A DNA stretch of 5,627 bases from DASZMJ01 sp035551935 (GCA_035551935.1 DASZMJ010000300.1:1-5627), one strand, 5' to 3'. Numbered from the stretch's first letter, positions 1 to 5,627 are shown. Numbers and translations: made by a program. The notes: generated from the sequence alone by a model not told the origin.

Positions 1-260
1 CAGAGCCCGTCGATCGGCACGGCGAAGACCTCGCCGGCCGTCTCGGGCCCCGAGGCTACACCCGCCCACTGCTTGAGCCGGAGCCGGACCATCTCGAGCA
101 TCGCCTGCCGTTCGCGGCGGCAGCGGGCGTCGAGCCGGGCGAGGGCATGTTCGAGGTCCAGGCCGCGGCGGGCGAAGGCGGGGGCGTCGAAGAGGCCGAG
201 GAGCTCCTTCAACTCGGTCTCGACGTCGCCCAGGGGCGATTCGCCCTCGTTCTCGTCCAT
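1..260 (-). CDS. Unrecognised protein, N-terminal 86 residues (runs off the left edge)
   Basis: This reading frame starts at ATG 258-260 and stays open to the window edge, so only the first 86 residues are seen and the C-terminus is missing. The protein begins MDENEGESPLGDVETELKEL. It is acidic for about 20 residues, then becomes a charged, Leu/Arg-rich helical stretch (about residues 35-65, with ALARLDARCRRERQAMLEM) that could form a coiled coil. I see no signal peptide or membrane segment in this part. The start is supported by a GAGGT Shine-Dalgarno 7 bases upstream that overlaps the stop codon of the solute-binding protein gene ahead of it. The 10-base spacing and shared strand indicate one operon. 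I do not recognise the family. A classical ABC permease would show hydrophobic segments early, and none appear here. The frame is convincing from context; the function is unknown. Confidence 0.7.
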   Translation of the reverse strand, partial: MDENEGESPLGDVETELKELLGLFDAPAFARRGLDLEHALARLDARCRRERQAMLEMVRLRLKQWAGVASGPETAGEVFAVPIDGL

Positions 261-267
261 GACCGGG

Positions 268-272
268 ACCTC
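268..272 (-). promoter_or_regulatory. Ribosome binding site GAGGT overlapping the upstream stop codon
   Basis: Read on the minus strand, GAGGT lies 7 bases before the ATG at 260. Its first two bases are part of the TGA stop (271-273) of the solute-binding protein gene. This arrangement fixes the start of the downstream gene and suggests that ribosomes ending the first gene help initiate the second. Confidence 0.55.
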
Positions 273-1806
273 ACTCCCCGCGCGGCGGCGGCTCGGGCGC
301 GGTGACGAGCCGGACGAGGCTCCGGCGATAGTGCCAGAGCTGCCGCTTCGGGCCGAGTGACTTCGTCCTCGCGTCCCACGCGTCGGCCACACTCTTCAAG
401 GCTTGCTCGGCCGGTTGCCCTTCGGCCGCGGCGACGCGACCCTTCGTCAGGTCGGCCAGATAACCCTCGGTCCCGGGGATGCGAAGCCCCACGACGACCC
501 GCACGGCCTGGAGCGTCCGGTCGACGGCGTCCGACCAGCTCCTCGGCTCGACCCCGGGCGCCGACTTCGGGTCGGGCAGCCCCGCGCCGAGCTGTGGGGT
601 ACGCGTCGCGAGCATCGGGAACGCCTTCTCGGCCCGGAGCCGGCTCGTCACGTCGGGCCCGGCCAGGTACTTCGCCAGGTCGATCGCCGCGTCGCGGTGC
701 TGCGTCGAGCCGACCACGCCCACCAGCCAGCCGCCGCCGTGCGGCAGATAGGCGGGTCGGTTGGGACTCGTCGAACTCTCCCACACCTTGCGGTCGGGAT
801 TGTAGACCCGCTCCGACCCCGGCAGCACGGCCACGCCCACGGCCTTCCCCTCGCTCCACGTCGACGCACGCTCGGCCCGGTCGATCAGGAGCGCGGTCTT
901 GCCCGAACGCAACGCCGACCGCGCGGCGTCGGCGTCGAATTTCGCCGCGCCGGGCGGCGCGAACTTCGTGAGATCGATGAGCTTCTGGAGCGCCTCGACG
1001 AACGGCGGTGACGCGAGCCGCGGCTCCATCCGGTCCGACGGGAACAGGAACGAATACTGGTCGCGGTGCTGCCCGAGGCTCGCCGCGCGCGCCAGGAAAG
1101 TCGCGTCCCCCACGCCTTCCGGGTCGGCCCCCCAGGCCAGCGCGATGCCCGAGTCGGCCTTGCCGTCGCCGTCCCAGTCGCGGCCGTGGAAGAACCTGGC
1201 CAGAGCGTCCAGATCCTCCCACGTCTTCGGCGGTTCCAGCTTGGTCCCGGCCGCCTTCGCCGCGGCCCGGTTCTCGGCCCGGTCGAACGCGTCGCGGCGG
1301 AAGGCGAGCACGAGCCCGGTGCCGCCGAGCGGCAGGGCATACCGCCTGTCGCCGTACTTCGTCACCACGTCGCGATAGGCCGGGACGATCTCCTTGAACG
1401 CGAACGGGTCGGGCGGCGGCTCGGGCGTCGCGCCGTCCTTGGTGCTCTCGGCCTCGGCCGGCCTCGGGGCCGGGCGGATGGCGTCGTCGGGGAGCGCGAG
1501 CAGGACGTCGCCGTCGACGAGCTCGCCCATCCGCTCGCCGGGGAAGACGACGATGTCGACGGACTTGATGGACTCGGCGTCGACTTCGCGGAACGTCAGA
1601 TCGGCGCCGGAGGATGCGGCCCATTCCCCTCGCTGGGATTCGAGGCCGGCGAGGATACCGCGGTCGCCCAGGACGCCCGCGACGACCTTCATCCCGCGGA
1701 ATGGCTGCTTGGGCGCTTCCGCCGGGGGCGTCTCCGACCCGAAGCATCCCGCCAGGCCCAGCGCCAGAATGATCAGCCCCCCGCTCCGACGTCGCATCCG
1801 GCTCAT
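271..1806 (-). CDS. Extracellular solute-binding lipoprotein (ABC-type, SBP family 1-like)
   Basis: This is a 511-residue protein from the ATG at 1804-1806. It would be exported, lipid-anchored, and capture a substrate, often a sugar or oligosaccharide in this family, for an ABC importer. The N-terminus has Arg residues, a hydrophobic run and a lipobox LAGC with the lipidated Cys at residue 21. Family-like segments follow: ALPLGGTG (about 157-164), PKTWEDL (193-199), an Asp-rich loop DWDGDGKAD (210-218) continuing into SGIAL, GKTALL (302-307) and GGGWLVGVVG (357-366), leading into a helix with AAIDLAKYLAG. The frame can be extended to ATG 1863, but that adds 19 residues encoded by a palindromic repeat and buries the signal peptide, so I prefer 1806. 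ATG 1797 is also possible. No permease or ATPase gene is visible in the window; one could lie beyond the left edge. The substrate cannot be told from sequence. Confidence 0.85.
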   Translation of the reverse strand: MSRMRRRSGGLIILALGLAGCFGSETPPAEAPKQPFRGMKVVAGVLGDRGILAGLESQRGEWAASSGADLTFREVDAESIKSVDIVVFPGERMGELVDGDVLLALPDDAIRPAPRPAEAESTKDGATPEPPPDPFAFKEIVPAYRDVVTKYGDRRYALPLGGTGLVLAFRRDAFDRAENRAAAKAAGTKLEPPKTWEDLDALARFFHGRDWDGDGKADSGIALAWGADPEGVGDATFLARAASLGQHRDQYSFLFPSDRMEPRLASPPFVEALQKLIDLTKFAPPGAAKFDADAARSALRSGKTALLIDRAERASTWSEGKAVGVAVLPGSERVYNPDRKVWESSTSPNRPAYLPHGGGWLVGVVGSTQHRDAAIDLAKYLAGPDVTSRLRAEKAFPMLATRTPQLGAGLPDPKSAPGVEPRSWSDAVDRTLQAVRVVVGLRIPGTEGYLADLTKGRVAAAEGQPAEQALKSVADAWDARTKSLGPKRQLWHYRRSLVRLVTAPEPPPRGE

Positions 1807-1820
1807 CCCCGTATCTCGAC

Positions 1821-1898
1821 TCGTAGGGTCCGCTATTGCGGACCGTCCCCCACCCGAGGCCATCGACTAGAGATGGTCCGCAATAGCGGACCCTACGA
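1821..1898. repeat. Paired palindromic repeat, REP/BIME-like (copy A)
   Basis: Two 24-base arms, 1821-1844 and 1875-1898, are perfect reverse complements separated by 30 bases. Each arm is itself a small hairpin: GTAG (1823-1826), then stem GGTCCGC, loop TATT, stem GCGGACC. The right arm mirrors this and ends in CTAC (1893-1896). The full pairing can extend a few bases inward with a G-T wobble. A GTAG tetranucleotide at the foot of a short hairpin, in inverted pairs, is the known architecture of REP/BIME elements. In the minus-strand direction the element lies between the candidate promoter and the lipoprotein start, ending 15 bases before the ATG. It would therefore be transcribed in the leader. 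Confidence 0.85.
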
Positions 1899-1924
1899 AG
1901 ACCTCCGCGGGCTTGTTCGATTTC

Positions 1925-1954
1925 ATGGTACGCGAGCCGTCCGAAAACGGTCAA
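1925..1954 (-). promoter_or_regulatory. Candidate sigma-70 promoter for the solute-binding lipoprotein operon
   Basis: On the minus strand, TTGACC (plus-strand positions 1949-1954) and TACCAT (1925-1930) are separated by 18 bases. This matches 5/6 of the -35 and 4/6 of the -10 consensus. Transcription would begin near 1918 and give a leader of about 110 nt containing the paired palindrome. It is a sequence match only; planctomycete promoters are not always of this form. Confidence 0.35.
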
Positions 1955-2147
1955 ACGGCCCGTCGCGGGGCGTGTCGGCCAATCGGGGCGATCACTTGAA
2001 TCGTCACGGGCGGAAATCGCGCCCCGCGGCCGTCCCGAACGGTTCAAGCCGGAGGGTCGATCGGGCCGATCGAAGGGACATCGCCGGCCGGTTTTGTGAC
2101 CCGGGTGCGGTCCGGGTCGGCGGGGTCGCCTTCGGGAACGTCGCGGA

Positions 2148-3980
2148 ATGCTCGACCCCGCCGCGCGCCCGCCTGCCCGAGGGCTTCGAGCGCTGGCCCT
2201 CCTCGCGATCGTCGCCGGCCCCGCTCTGGCCGCGGAGCCGACCCCGGTCGCCGTCGAGGCGGGCCGGGCCGAGTTCGACGTCGTCACGACCGGTCCCGGG
2301 TCGAAGGCACTCGTCGTCGTCTCGGCCCTGGCCCGCGAGGCCGGGCCGTTCGCGATCACGCTGGACGCGACCTCGATGTCCGCGGCCGACGCCCGCCCGC
2401 TTCCCGCGACCGCCGACCCGTCAGGTCCAAGCGCCCCGAGACCTGCGCGCCCGATCGCGGCGGCGCCGGCGGTCTCGGCGATGCCCCCCTGGCCCTCGCG
2501 ACGGTTCTCGCTGCTCGTCCGCGACGGCGACGTGGCCAGCGCGAGCAACTACCTGGGCGTCGAGGCGAGGCTCGCGGCCGTCGGGGCGCGGGTCCAGGTT
2601 TATGTCGACGCCAGGGACGAAGGGTCGCTCGCGCCGGGGTTCGTCGAGGAGGTCGTCGCGACGTTCGACGAGCGAGTGTTCCCGCTGGCCGAGCGGAGGT
2701 TCGGGACGGCCGCGGACGTCGACGGCGACGGGCGGTTCACGATCTTCGTGTCGAGCTGGCTGACGAGGCTCGCGGGCGGCCGGTACAAGGTCGACGGCTT
2801 CGTCCGCGGCGCCGACTTCGACCGCTCGGTCGACACGCCGTTCGGCAACCGGTCGGACATGATGTACCTGTGCGCCGCGCTCCGGCCCGGTCCTCACCTG
2901 AAGACCGTGCTCGCCCTCGAATACACCCATGCCGTCGTCTTCAGCCGCCGCGCCTTCCCCGACGGTTTGAACGCGCGGCCGCGCCCCGAGGAAGAGGGCT
3001 GGCTCGACGAGGGCCTGGCGCACCTCGTCGAGGACGCCCACGGCTTCTCGCGGACGAACCTCGACTATCGCGTGAGCGCCTTCCTCTCGCGGCCCGAGAA
3101 GTACCGGCTCGTCGTCGAGGACTACTACGCGGCCGACCTCTTCCGCAGCCACGGCAACCGCGGCGGGGCCTATCTCTTCCTCCGCTGGTGCGTCGACCGC
3201 CACGGCGAGGGCGTGCTCGACCGGATGATTCGCTCCGACCTCCGCGGCGTCGCGAACCTCGAGGCCGCGACCGGCCGCTCGTTCACCGCGCTCTATCGTG
3301 AGTGGACGACCGCCCTGTTCCTGAGCGGGCTCGACCCCTCGGCCGACCCGGCGCCGACCGGTCAGTATCGCTCGCTCGACCCGCGGGGGACGATCGAGGA
3401 CTGGGTCCTCGCCGGCCCGCGATCGAGCCGCGTCCGGCCCGACGGCCCGGCCGACACCTGGTCGGCGGCCGGGACTTCGACGCATTATGTCGTCGTCGAC
3501 GGCTCGGATAAGGGCGCGGTGCATGTGAAGGTCGAAGGCCCGCCCGAGGCGCGGTTGCAGGTGACGGTCGTACCGCTGCCGGACGACCTCGGCGGGCTCG
3601 ACCTGGACGTGCGGGCCACGCCCGGGGGCGACGGCGCCGTCGCGGTCCGGGCCCGGGTCGCGTCGCGAGGATCGACGCCCGTAAGGCTCGGCGCGATCGC
3701 CTGGGAGCCGCTGGTGCCGCCGGCCGACGCACGCGACCAGGTCTTCCGCCGCTCGGGGCTCGACATGCTCGGCATCGCCCGCCGCTTCGGCACCTCGGCG
3801 CTGGATGTTGGCGGAAAGCTCGCCTCGGGGCCGATCCGGCTCGAAGGCGTCCGACCCGGCGACGGCCCGCTCGTCTTCAAGGCCGTCGGCACCGACGCCG
3901 CCGGCCATCGGGTTGCCGCCTGGGCGGAGGTCGAGATCAGGCCGGACGACGTGGAGTTCGGAGTCGGGGACGGCTCCTGA
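2148..3980 (+). CDS. Exported gluzincin-type metallopeptidase-like protein with degenerate zinc motif (LEYTH)
   Basis: This 610-residue protein has a Sec signal peptide (Arg residues, ALALLAIVAG, likely cut after ALA at residue 28). Next come a beta-rich segment (about 30-75), a Pro/Ala-rich linker (about 80-115) and a peptidase-like domain (about 118-395). A C-terminal beta-rich region without recognisable motifs follows (about 395-610). The peptidase-like part has an Asp-rich loop DVDGDG (190-195), the would-be zinc helix TVLALEYTHAVVF with E258 and H261, and GWLDEGLAHLVE, whose E288 fits the third ligand of gluzincins. The layout recalls peptidase family M30 (hyicolysin), but that assignment is tentative. 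The first histidine of HExxH is Leu257, so normal zinc binding is doubtful. The ATG at 2148 is the only start in frame after the stop at 2097-2099; its ribosome site is weak. The gene appears monocistronic. It may be an inactive homologue, or the His may be lost through a recent mutation or sequencing error. Confidence 0.8.
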   Translation: MLDPAARPPARGLRALALLAIVAGPALAAEPTPVAVEAGRAEFDVVTTGPGSKALVVVSALAREAGPFAITLDATSMSAADARPLPATADPSGPSAPRPARPIAAAPAVSAMPPWPSRRFSLLVRDGDVASASNYLGVEARLAAVGARVQVYVDARDEGSLAPGFVEEVVATFDERVFPLAERRFGTAADVDGDGRFTIFVSSWLTRLAGGRYKVDGFVRGADFDRSVDTPFGNRSDMMYLCAALRPGPHLKTVLALEYTHAVVFSRRAFPDGLNARPRPEEEGWLDEGLAHLVEDAHGFSRTNLDYRVSAFLSRPEKYRLVVEDYYAADLFRSHGNRGGAYLFLRWCVDRHGEGVLDRMIRSDLRGVANLEAATGRSFTALYREWTTALFLSGLDPSADPAPTGQYRSLDPRGTIEDWVLAGPRSSRVRPDGPADTWSAAGTSTHYVVVDGSDKGAVHVKVEGPPEARLQVTVVPLPDDLGGLDLDVRATPGGDGAVAVRARVASRGSTPVRLGAIAWEPLVPPADARDQVFRRSGLDMLGIARRFGTSALDVGGKLASGPIRLEGVRPGDGPLVFKAVGTDAAGHRVAAWAEVEIRPDDVEFGVGDGS

Positions 3981-3998
3981 ACGGACTCCCATCCGGCC

Positions 3999-4020
3999 CC
4001 CTCTCCCACGAGGGCGAGGG
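3999..4020 (+). terminator. Hairpin just after the peptidase-like gene; CCCTCTCCC-family palindrome, possible terminator
   Basis: CCCTCTCCC (3999-4007) pairs with GGGCGAGGG (4012-4020) around the loop ACGA, with one mismatch in nine pairs. It starts 18 bases after the stop codon. There is no T-run behind it, so it is not a textbook intrinsic terminator. It looks like a decayed copy of the element at 4216-4240 and may act as a transcript-end hairpin. Confidence 0.4.
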
Positions 4021-4088
4021 TCCTCGGCCTTCGGGGTCTTGGGTCCCGGCCCGGCCCCTCCTTGCGCCGAGCGAACCCGAGCGTGCAA

Positions 4089-4157
4089 GGATTGAGCGAC
4101 TTCGTTCAGCAATGTTCGGCGAGCCAACCGGAAAACCCGGCCCGAACCCCTCAATCC
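4089..4157. repeat. Nested inverted repeat of unknown nature
   Basis: Three pairs of complementary segments are nested in order. GGATTGAG (4089-4096) pairs with CTCAATCC (4150-4157), GTTCGG (4114-4119) with CCGAAC (4142-4147), and CCGG (4128-4131) with CCGG (4137-4140) around AAAAC. The right side is compact and the left has long unpaired stretches (17 and 8 bases), so the structure is lopsided. It could be a small structured RNA, a decayed element, or chance in GC-rich DNA. Confidence 0.3.
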
Positions 4158-4215
4158 GACGGCCGATAGGGTGGTGGGCCCGCCGGCCCTGGCCGTCCTC
4201 CGGACCCCTCACCCT

Positions 4216-4240
4216 ACCCTCTCCCACAAGGGGAGAGGGT
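4216..4240. repeat. CCCTCTCCC-family dispersed hairpin
   Basis: ACCCTCTCCC (4216-4225) and GGGAGAGGGT (4231-4240) are perfect 10-base inverted arms around ACAAG. Hairpins of this CCCTCTCCC/GGGAGAGGG form recur between genes in many GC-rich bacterial genomes, and a mismatched relative occurs at 3999-4020. It is far from either flanking gene, with no T-run, so I call it a repeat rather than a terminator. Confidence 0.6.
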
Positions 4241-4346
4241 GAAGACGGCGGCCGCGACGATCCGCGCCGTCCGTCGGCCCTGGCCCCCGATTTCCGACGG
4301 CAAGAGGGTGCCTCGTCGCGGAGACGAGACCCCCTCGAAGCTGGCG

Positions 4347-4375
4347 TTGACAGGTCGTCGCTTCTTCCCGATAGT
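4347..4375 (+). promoter_or_regulatory. Candidate sigma-70 promoter for the epimerase gene
   Basis: A perfect TTGACA (4347-4352) is followed after exactly 17 bases by GATAGT (4370-4375), which matches the -10 consensus at four of six positions. Transcription would start near 4382 and leave a leader of about 240 nt before the ATG at 4620. This is the best promoter match seen in the window but is unproven. Confidence 0.45.
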
Positions 4376-4604
4376 GACGCCCCGCAAGGCCGACGACGGG
4401 TCGCCGAGATGTGTCACGGAGTGGATGCAATCGGTCGGCCCGACGCCGTGAGAGGGGTCCTTCCGCGACGCGCACCGCGAGTCGAGGCGAAGCCAGGGGG
4501 AACGGGGGCCCGGGAGCGTCCCATCCTCGCGAGCCTCGACCGCCGACGATTCGACCACGATCCCGTCAAGACTCGCGACCTCCCGGGCACGTCCAGACTT
4601 CACC

Positions 4605-4609
4605 AAGGA
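4605..4609 (+). promoter_or_regulatory. Ribosome binding site AAGGA of the epimerase gene
   Basis: AAGGA lies 10 bases before the ATG at 4620, slightly further than ideal. It supports that start, which also places the Rossmann glycine motif at the usual distance from the N-terminus. Confidence 0.5.
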
Positions 4610-4619
4610 TGGGAACGCC

Positions 4620-5549
4620 ATGCGAATCCTGGTCACCGGCGGAGCCGGTTATGTCGGCTCGACGTTGGTCCCGATGCTCCTCGAACAGGGCCACCGCGTC
4701 CGCGTCTACGACGCGCTGAAGTTCGGCGGGCACGGACTGCTGCCGTGCTGTCAGAACCGGTTCTTCGAGCTGATCAAGGGCGACGTCTGCGACGAGGCGG
4801 GCGTGACGAAGGCCGTCGAGGGCATGGACGCGATCGTCCACCTCGCGGCGATCGTCGGCTACCCCGCGTGCAAGAAGGAGCCGCAGGTCGCGCAGGCGAC
4901 GAACGTCGAGGGCACCCGCACCGTCCTGGCCGCGCGGAAGGCCGACCAGAAGTTCGTCTTCGCCTCCACGGGCAGCATCTACGGCTCGATCCCCGACTAC
5001 GTCTGCAACGAGGACACCCCCCGCGCCCCGATCACGCTCTACGGCGAGACGAAGGCCGCGGCCGAGGAGATGGTCCTCGCGGCCGGCAACTCCGTCGCCT
5101 ATCGCTACGCGACGGCCTTCGGCGTCTCGAACCGGATGCGGCTCGACCTGATGCCGAACGACTTCACCTACCAGGCCGTCAAGAACCGCAACCTGATCGT
5201 CTACGAGGGCGGATTCAAGCGGACCTTCGTCCACGTCCGCGACATGGCCCGCTCGATCATGTTCGCGCTGGAGCGATGGGACACGATCAAGGACGACGTC
5301 TACAACGTCGGCCACGAGTCGATGAACTTCACCAAGGAAGACGTCGCCCGGCAGATCCTCAAGCACGTGAACTACTACCTCCACTTCGCCGAGGTCGGCA
5401 CCGACGCCGACAAGCTGAACTACGAGGTCTCCTACGAGAAGATCCGCGCCAAGGGCTTCGAGACGACCGTCGACCTCGACCGGGGCATCGCCGAGCTGGT
5501 CCGGGCGGCGCAGCTCATCGAGTTCCAGAACCCGTTCGCGAACGTCTGA
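4620..5549 (+). CDS. NAD-dependent epimerase/dehydratase (extended SDR, sugar-nucleotide type)
   Basis: This 309-residue protein has the usual length for extended short-chain dehydrogenases/reductases, which act in the cytoplasm on nucleotide-activated sugars, typically for surface polysaccharides. The Rossmann motif TGGAGYVG is at 6-13. Asp31, at the end of the second strand, favours NAD over NADP. HLAA (74-77) and NVEGT (95-99) are standard. The catalytic set is S116/T117 in STGSIYG plus the YxxxK pair Tyr141/Lys145 in LYGETK. The substrate-side segment RTFVHVRDMA (201-210) and YNVG (228-231) complete the family pattern. All key residues are present, so it should be active. No glycosyltransferase or other sugar gene neighbours it in the window, so whether it is an epimerase, dehydratase or reductase, and on which sugar, cannot be decided. 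It appears to be transcribed alone from the promoter near 4347, with a paired palindrome 6 bases after its stop. Confidence 0.92.
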   Translation: MRILVTGGAGYVGSTLVPMLLEQGHRVRVYDALKFGGHGLLPCCQNRFFELIKGDVCDEAGVTKAVEGMDAIVHLAAIVGYPACKKEPQVAQATNVEGTRTVLAARKADQKFVFASTGSIYGSIPDYVCNEDTPRAPITLYGETKAAAEEMVLAAGNSVAYRYATAFGVSNRMRLDLMPNDFTYQAVKNRNLIVYEGGFKRTFVHVRDMARSIMFALERWDTIKDDVYNVGHESMNFTKEDVARQILKHVNYYLHFAEVGTDADKLNYEVSYEKIRAKGFETTVDLDRGIAELVRAAQLIEFQNPFANV

Positions 5550-5555
5550 TCTTCA

Positions 5556-5612
5556 GTAGGGTGGGCACCGCCCACCCCTTCATCCGAGGGAGGTGGGCGG
5601 TGCCCACCCTAC
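5556..5612. repeat. Paired palindromic repeat, REP/BIME-like (copy B), just after the epimerase stop
   Basis: Arms 5556-5576 and 5592-5612 are perfect 21-base reverse complements with a 15-base spacer. Each arm is GTAG followed at once by stem GGTGGGC, loop ACC and stem GCCCACC; the right arm ends in CTAC. The plan is the same as in the copy at 1821-1898, though the stem sequence differs. Starting 6 bases after the stop codon, it is placed to act as a transcript-end hairpin or terminator, but no T-run follows. Confidence 0.85.
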
Positions 5613-5627
5613 GGAGACCATCGCGTC

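Larger units (their letters stand above)
1807..2147. other. Divergent intergenic region between the lipoprotein and exported-peptidase genes
   Basis: These 341 bases separate two divergent genes. The left part holds a paired palindromic repeat (1821-1898), and next to it is a candidate minus-strand promoter (1925-1954). The remainder (about 1955-2147) is GC-rich and has no convincing ORF or clear plus-strand sigma-70 promoter. TTGAAT at 1996-2001 has no matching -10 at normal spacing. Confidence 0.6.
3981..4619. other. Long intergenic region rich in small palindromes, with leader of the epimerase gene
   Basis: No convincing gene lies in these 639 bases; the short open frames here lack ribosome sites and run through repeats. 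From left to right it holds a CCCTCTCCC-type hairpin (3999-4020), a nested inverted repeat (4089-4157), a weak inverted pair TAGGGTG/CACCCTA (4167-4173 and 4210-4216), and a stronger CCCTCTCCC-type hairpin (4216-4240). A small hairpin CTCGTC/GACGAG (4312-4328) and a sigma-70-like promoter (4347-4375) follow. The rest, about 4382-4619, would be the transcribed leader of the epimerase gene. I recognise no riboswitch class in it. Confidence 0.6.

Noticed and set aside
1807..1863. N-terminal extension of the solute-binding protein to ATG 1863
   Set aside because: The 19 extra residues come largely from the palindromic repeat and would place the lipoprotein signal internally. The start at 1806 gives a normal 20-residue signal before the lipidated Cys.
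209..2548. 779-residue open frame on the minus strand
   Set aside because: It overlaps the solute-binding lipoprotein in another frame and runs across the intergenic repeat into the peptidase-like gene. Its product is low-complexity Arg/Gly/Ala/Pro, as expected for a shadow frame in GC-rich DNA.
1066..2763. 565-residue plus-strand frame
   Set aside because: It spans two real genes in the wrong frame and strand, crosses the palindromic repeat, and has low-complexity composition.
2421..4154. 577-residue open frame antisense to the peptidase-like gene
   Set aside because: The plus-strand frame has a signal peptide and gluzincin motifs. The antisense product is Arg/Gly/Val-rich without domains and continues into the intergenic repeats.
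4239..4451. 70-residue plus-strand frame in the long intergenic region
   Set aside because: It starts with GTG inside a repeat hairpin, has no ribosome site and runs through the best promoter candidate. Its product is unremarkable.
4460..4530. Segment with AAGCCAGGGGGAACGG reminiscent of a cobalamin riboswitch B12 box
   Set aside because: The conserved core elements expected upstream are absent, and the resemblance is limited to a few bases.
4566..5384. 272-residue minus-strand frame opposite the epimerase
   Set aside because: It is a Val/Asp/Arg-rich mirror of the codon pattern of the well-supported epimerase, with no domain of its own.

Overview
The window is very GC-rich, with strongly C/G-biased third codon positions. 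It carries four protein genes, one cut by the left edge, and an unusual amount of small palindromic repeat DNA between them. The base composition, the long Ala/Arg/Pro-rich proteins with lipoprotein or Sec signals, and the GTAGGGT-headed palindromes together suggest a planctomycete, perhaps an Isosphaera-like one. This assignment is an inference from style; no marker gene is present.

Layout. On the minus strand, reading leftward from about 1920, there is a candidate promoter, a paired palindromic repeat, a lipoprotein of the ABC-type extracellular solute-binding family (start at 1806), and, after 10 bases, the start of an unrecognised small acidic/coiled protein that runs off the window. These two form an operon that is probably translationally coupled. 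Divergently, on the plus strand, 2148-3980 encodes a 610-residue exported protein built like a gluzincin metallopeptidase. The first zinc histidine of its HExxH motif is replaced by leucine (LEYTH). A gene-free stretch of about 640 bases follows. It holds two CCCTCTCCC-type hairpins, a nested inverted repeat, and a good TTGACA/GATAGT promoter whose transcript would have a leader of about 240 nt. Then comes 4620-5549, an extended short-chain dehydrogenase/reductase of the NAD-dependent sugar-nucleotide epimerase/dehydratase type. A second paired palindrome follows its stop codon directly.

The three complete genes show no obvious shared pathway: one is a nutrient-binding lipoprotein, one an exported (pseudo)peptidase and one a cytoplasmic sugar-nucleotide enzyme. 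The most noteworthy points are the degenerate metallopeptidase active site and the two paired repeats. Each arm of these repeats is GTAG followed immediately by a 7-bp hairpin, which is the architecture of REP/BIME elements mobilised by RAYT transposases. No tRNA, rRNA, CRISPR array, complete insertion sequence or clearly new multi-gene system was seen.
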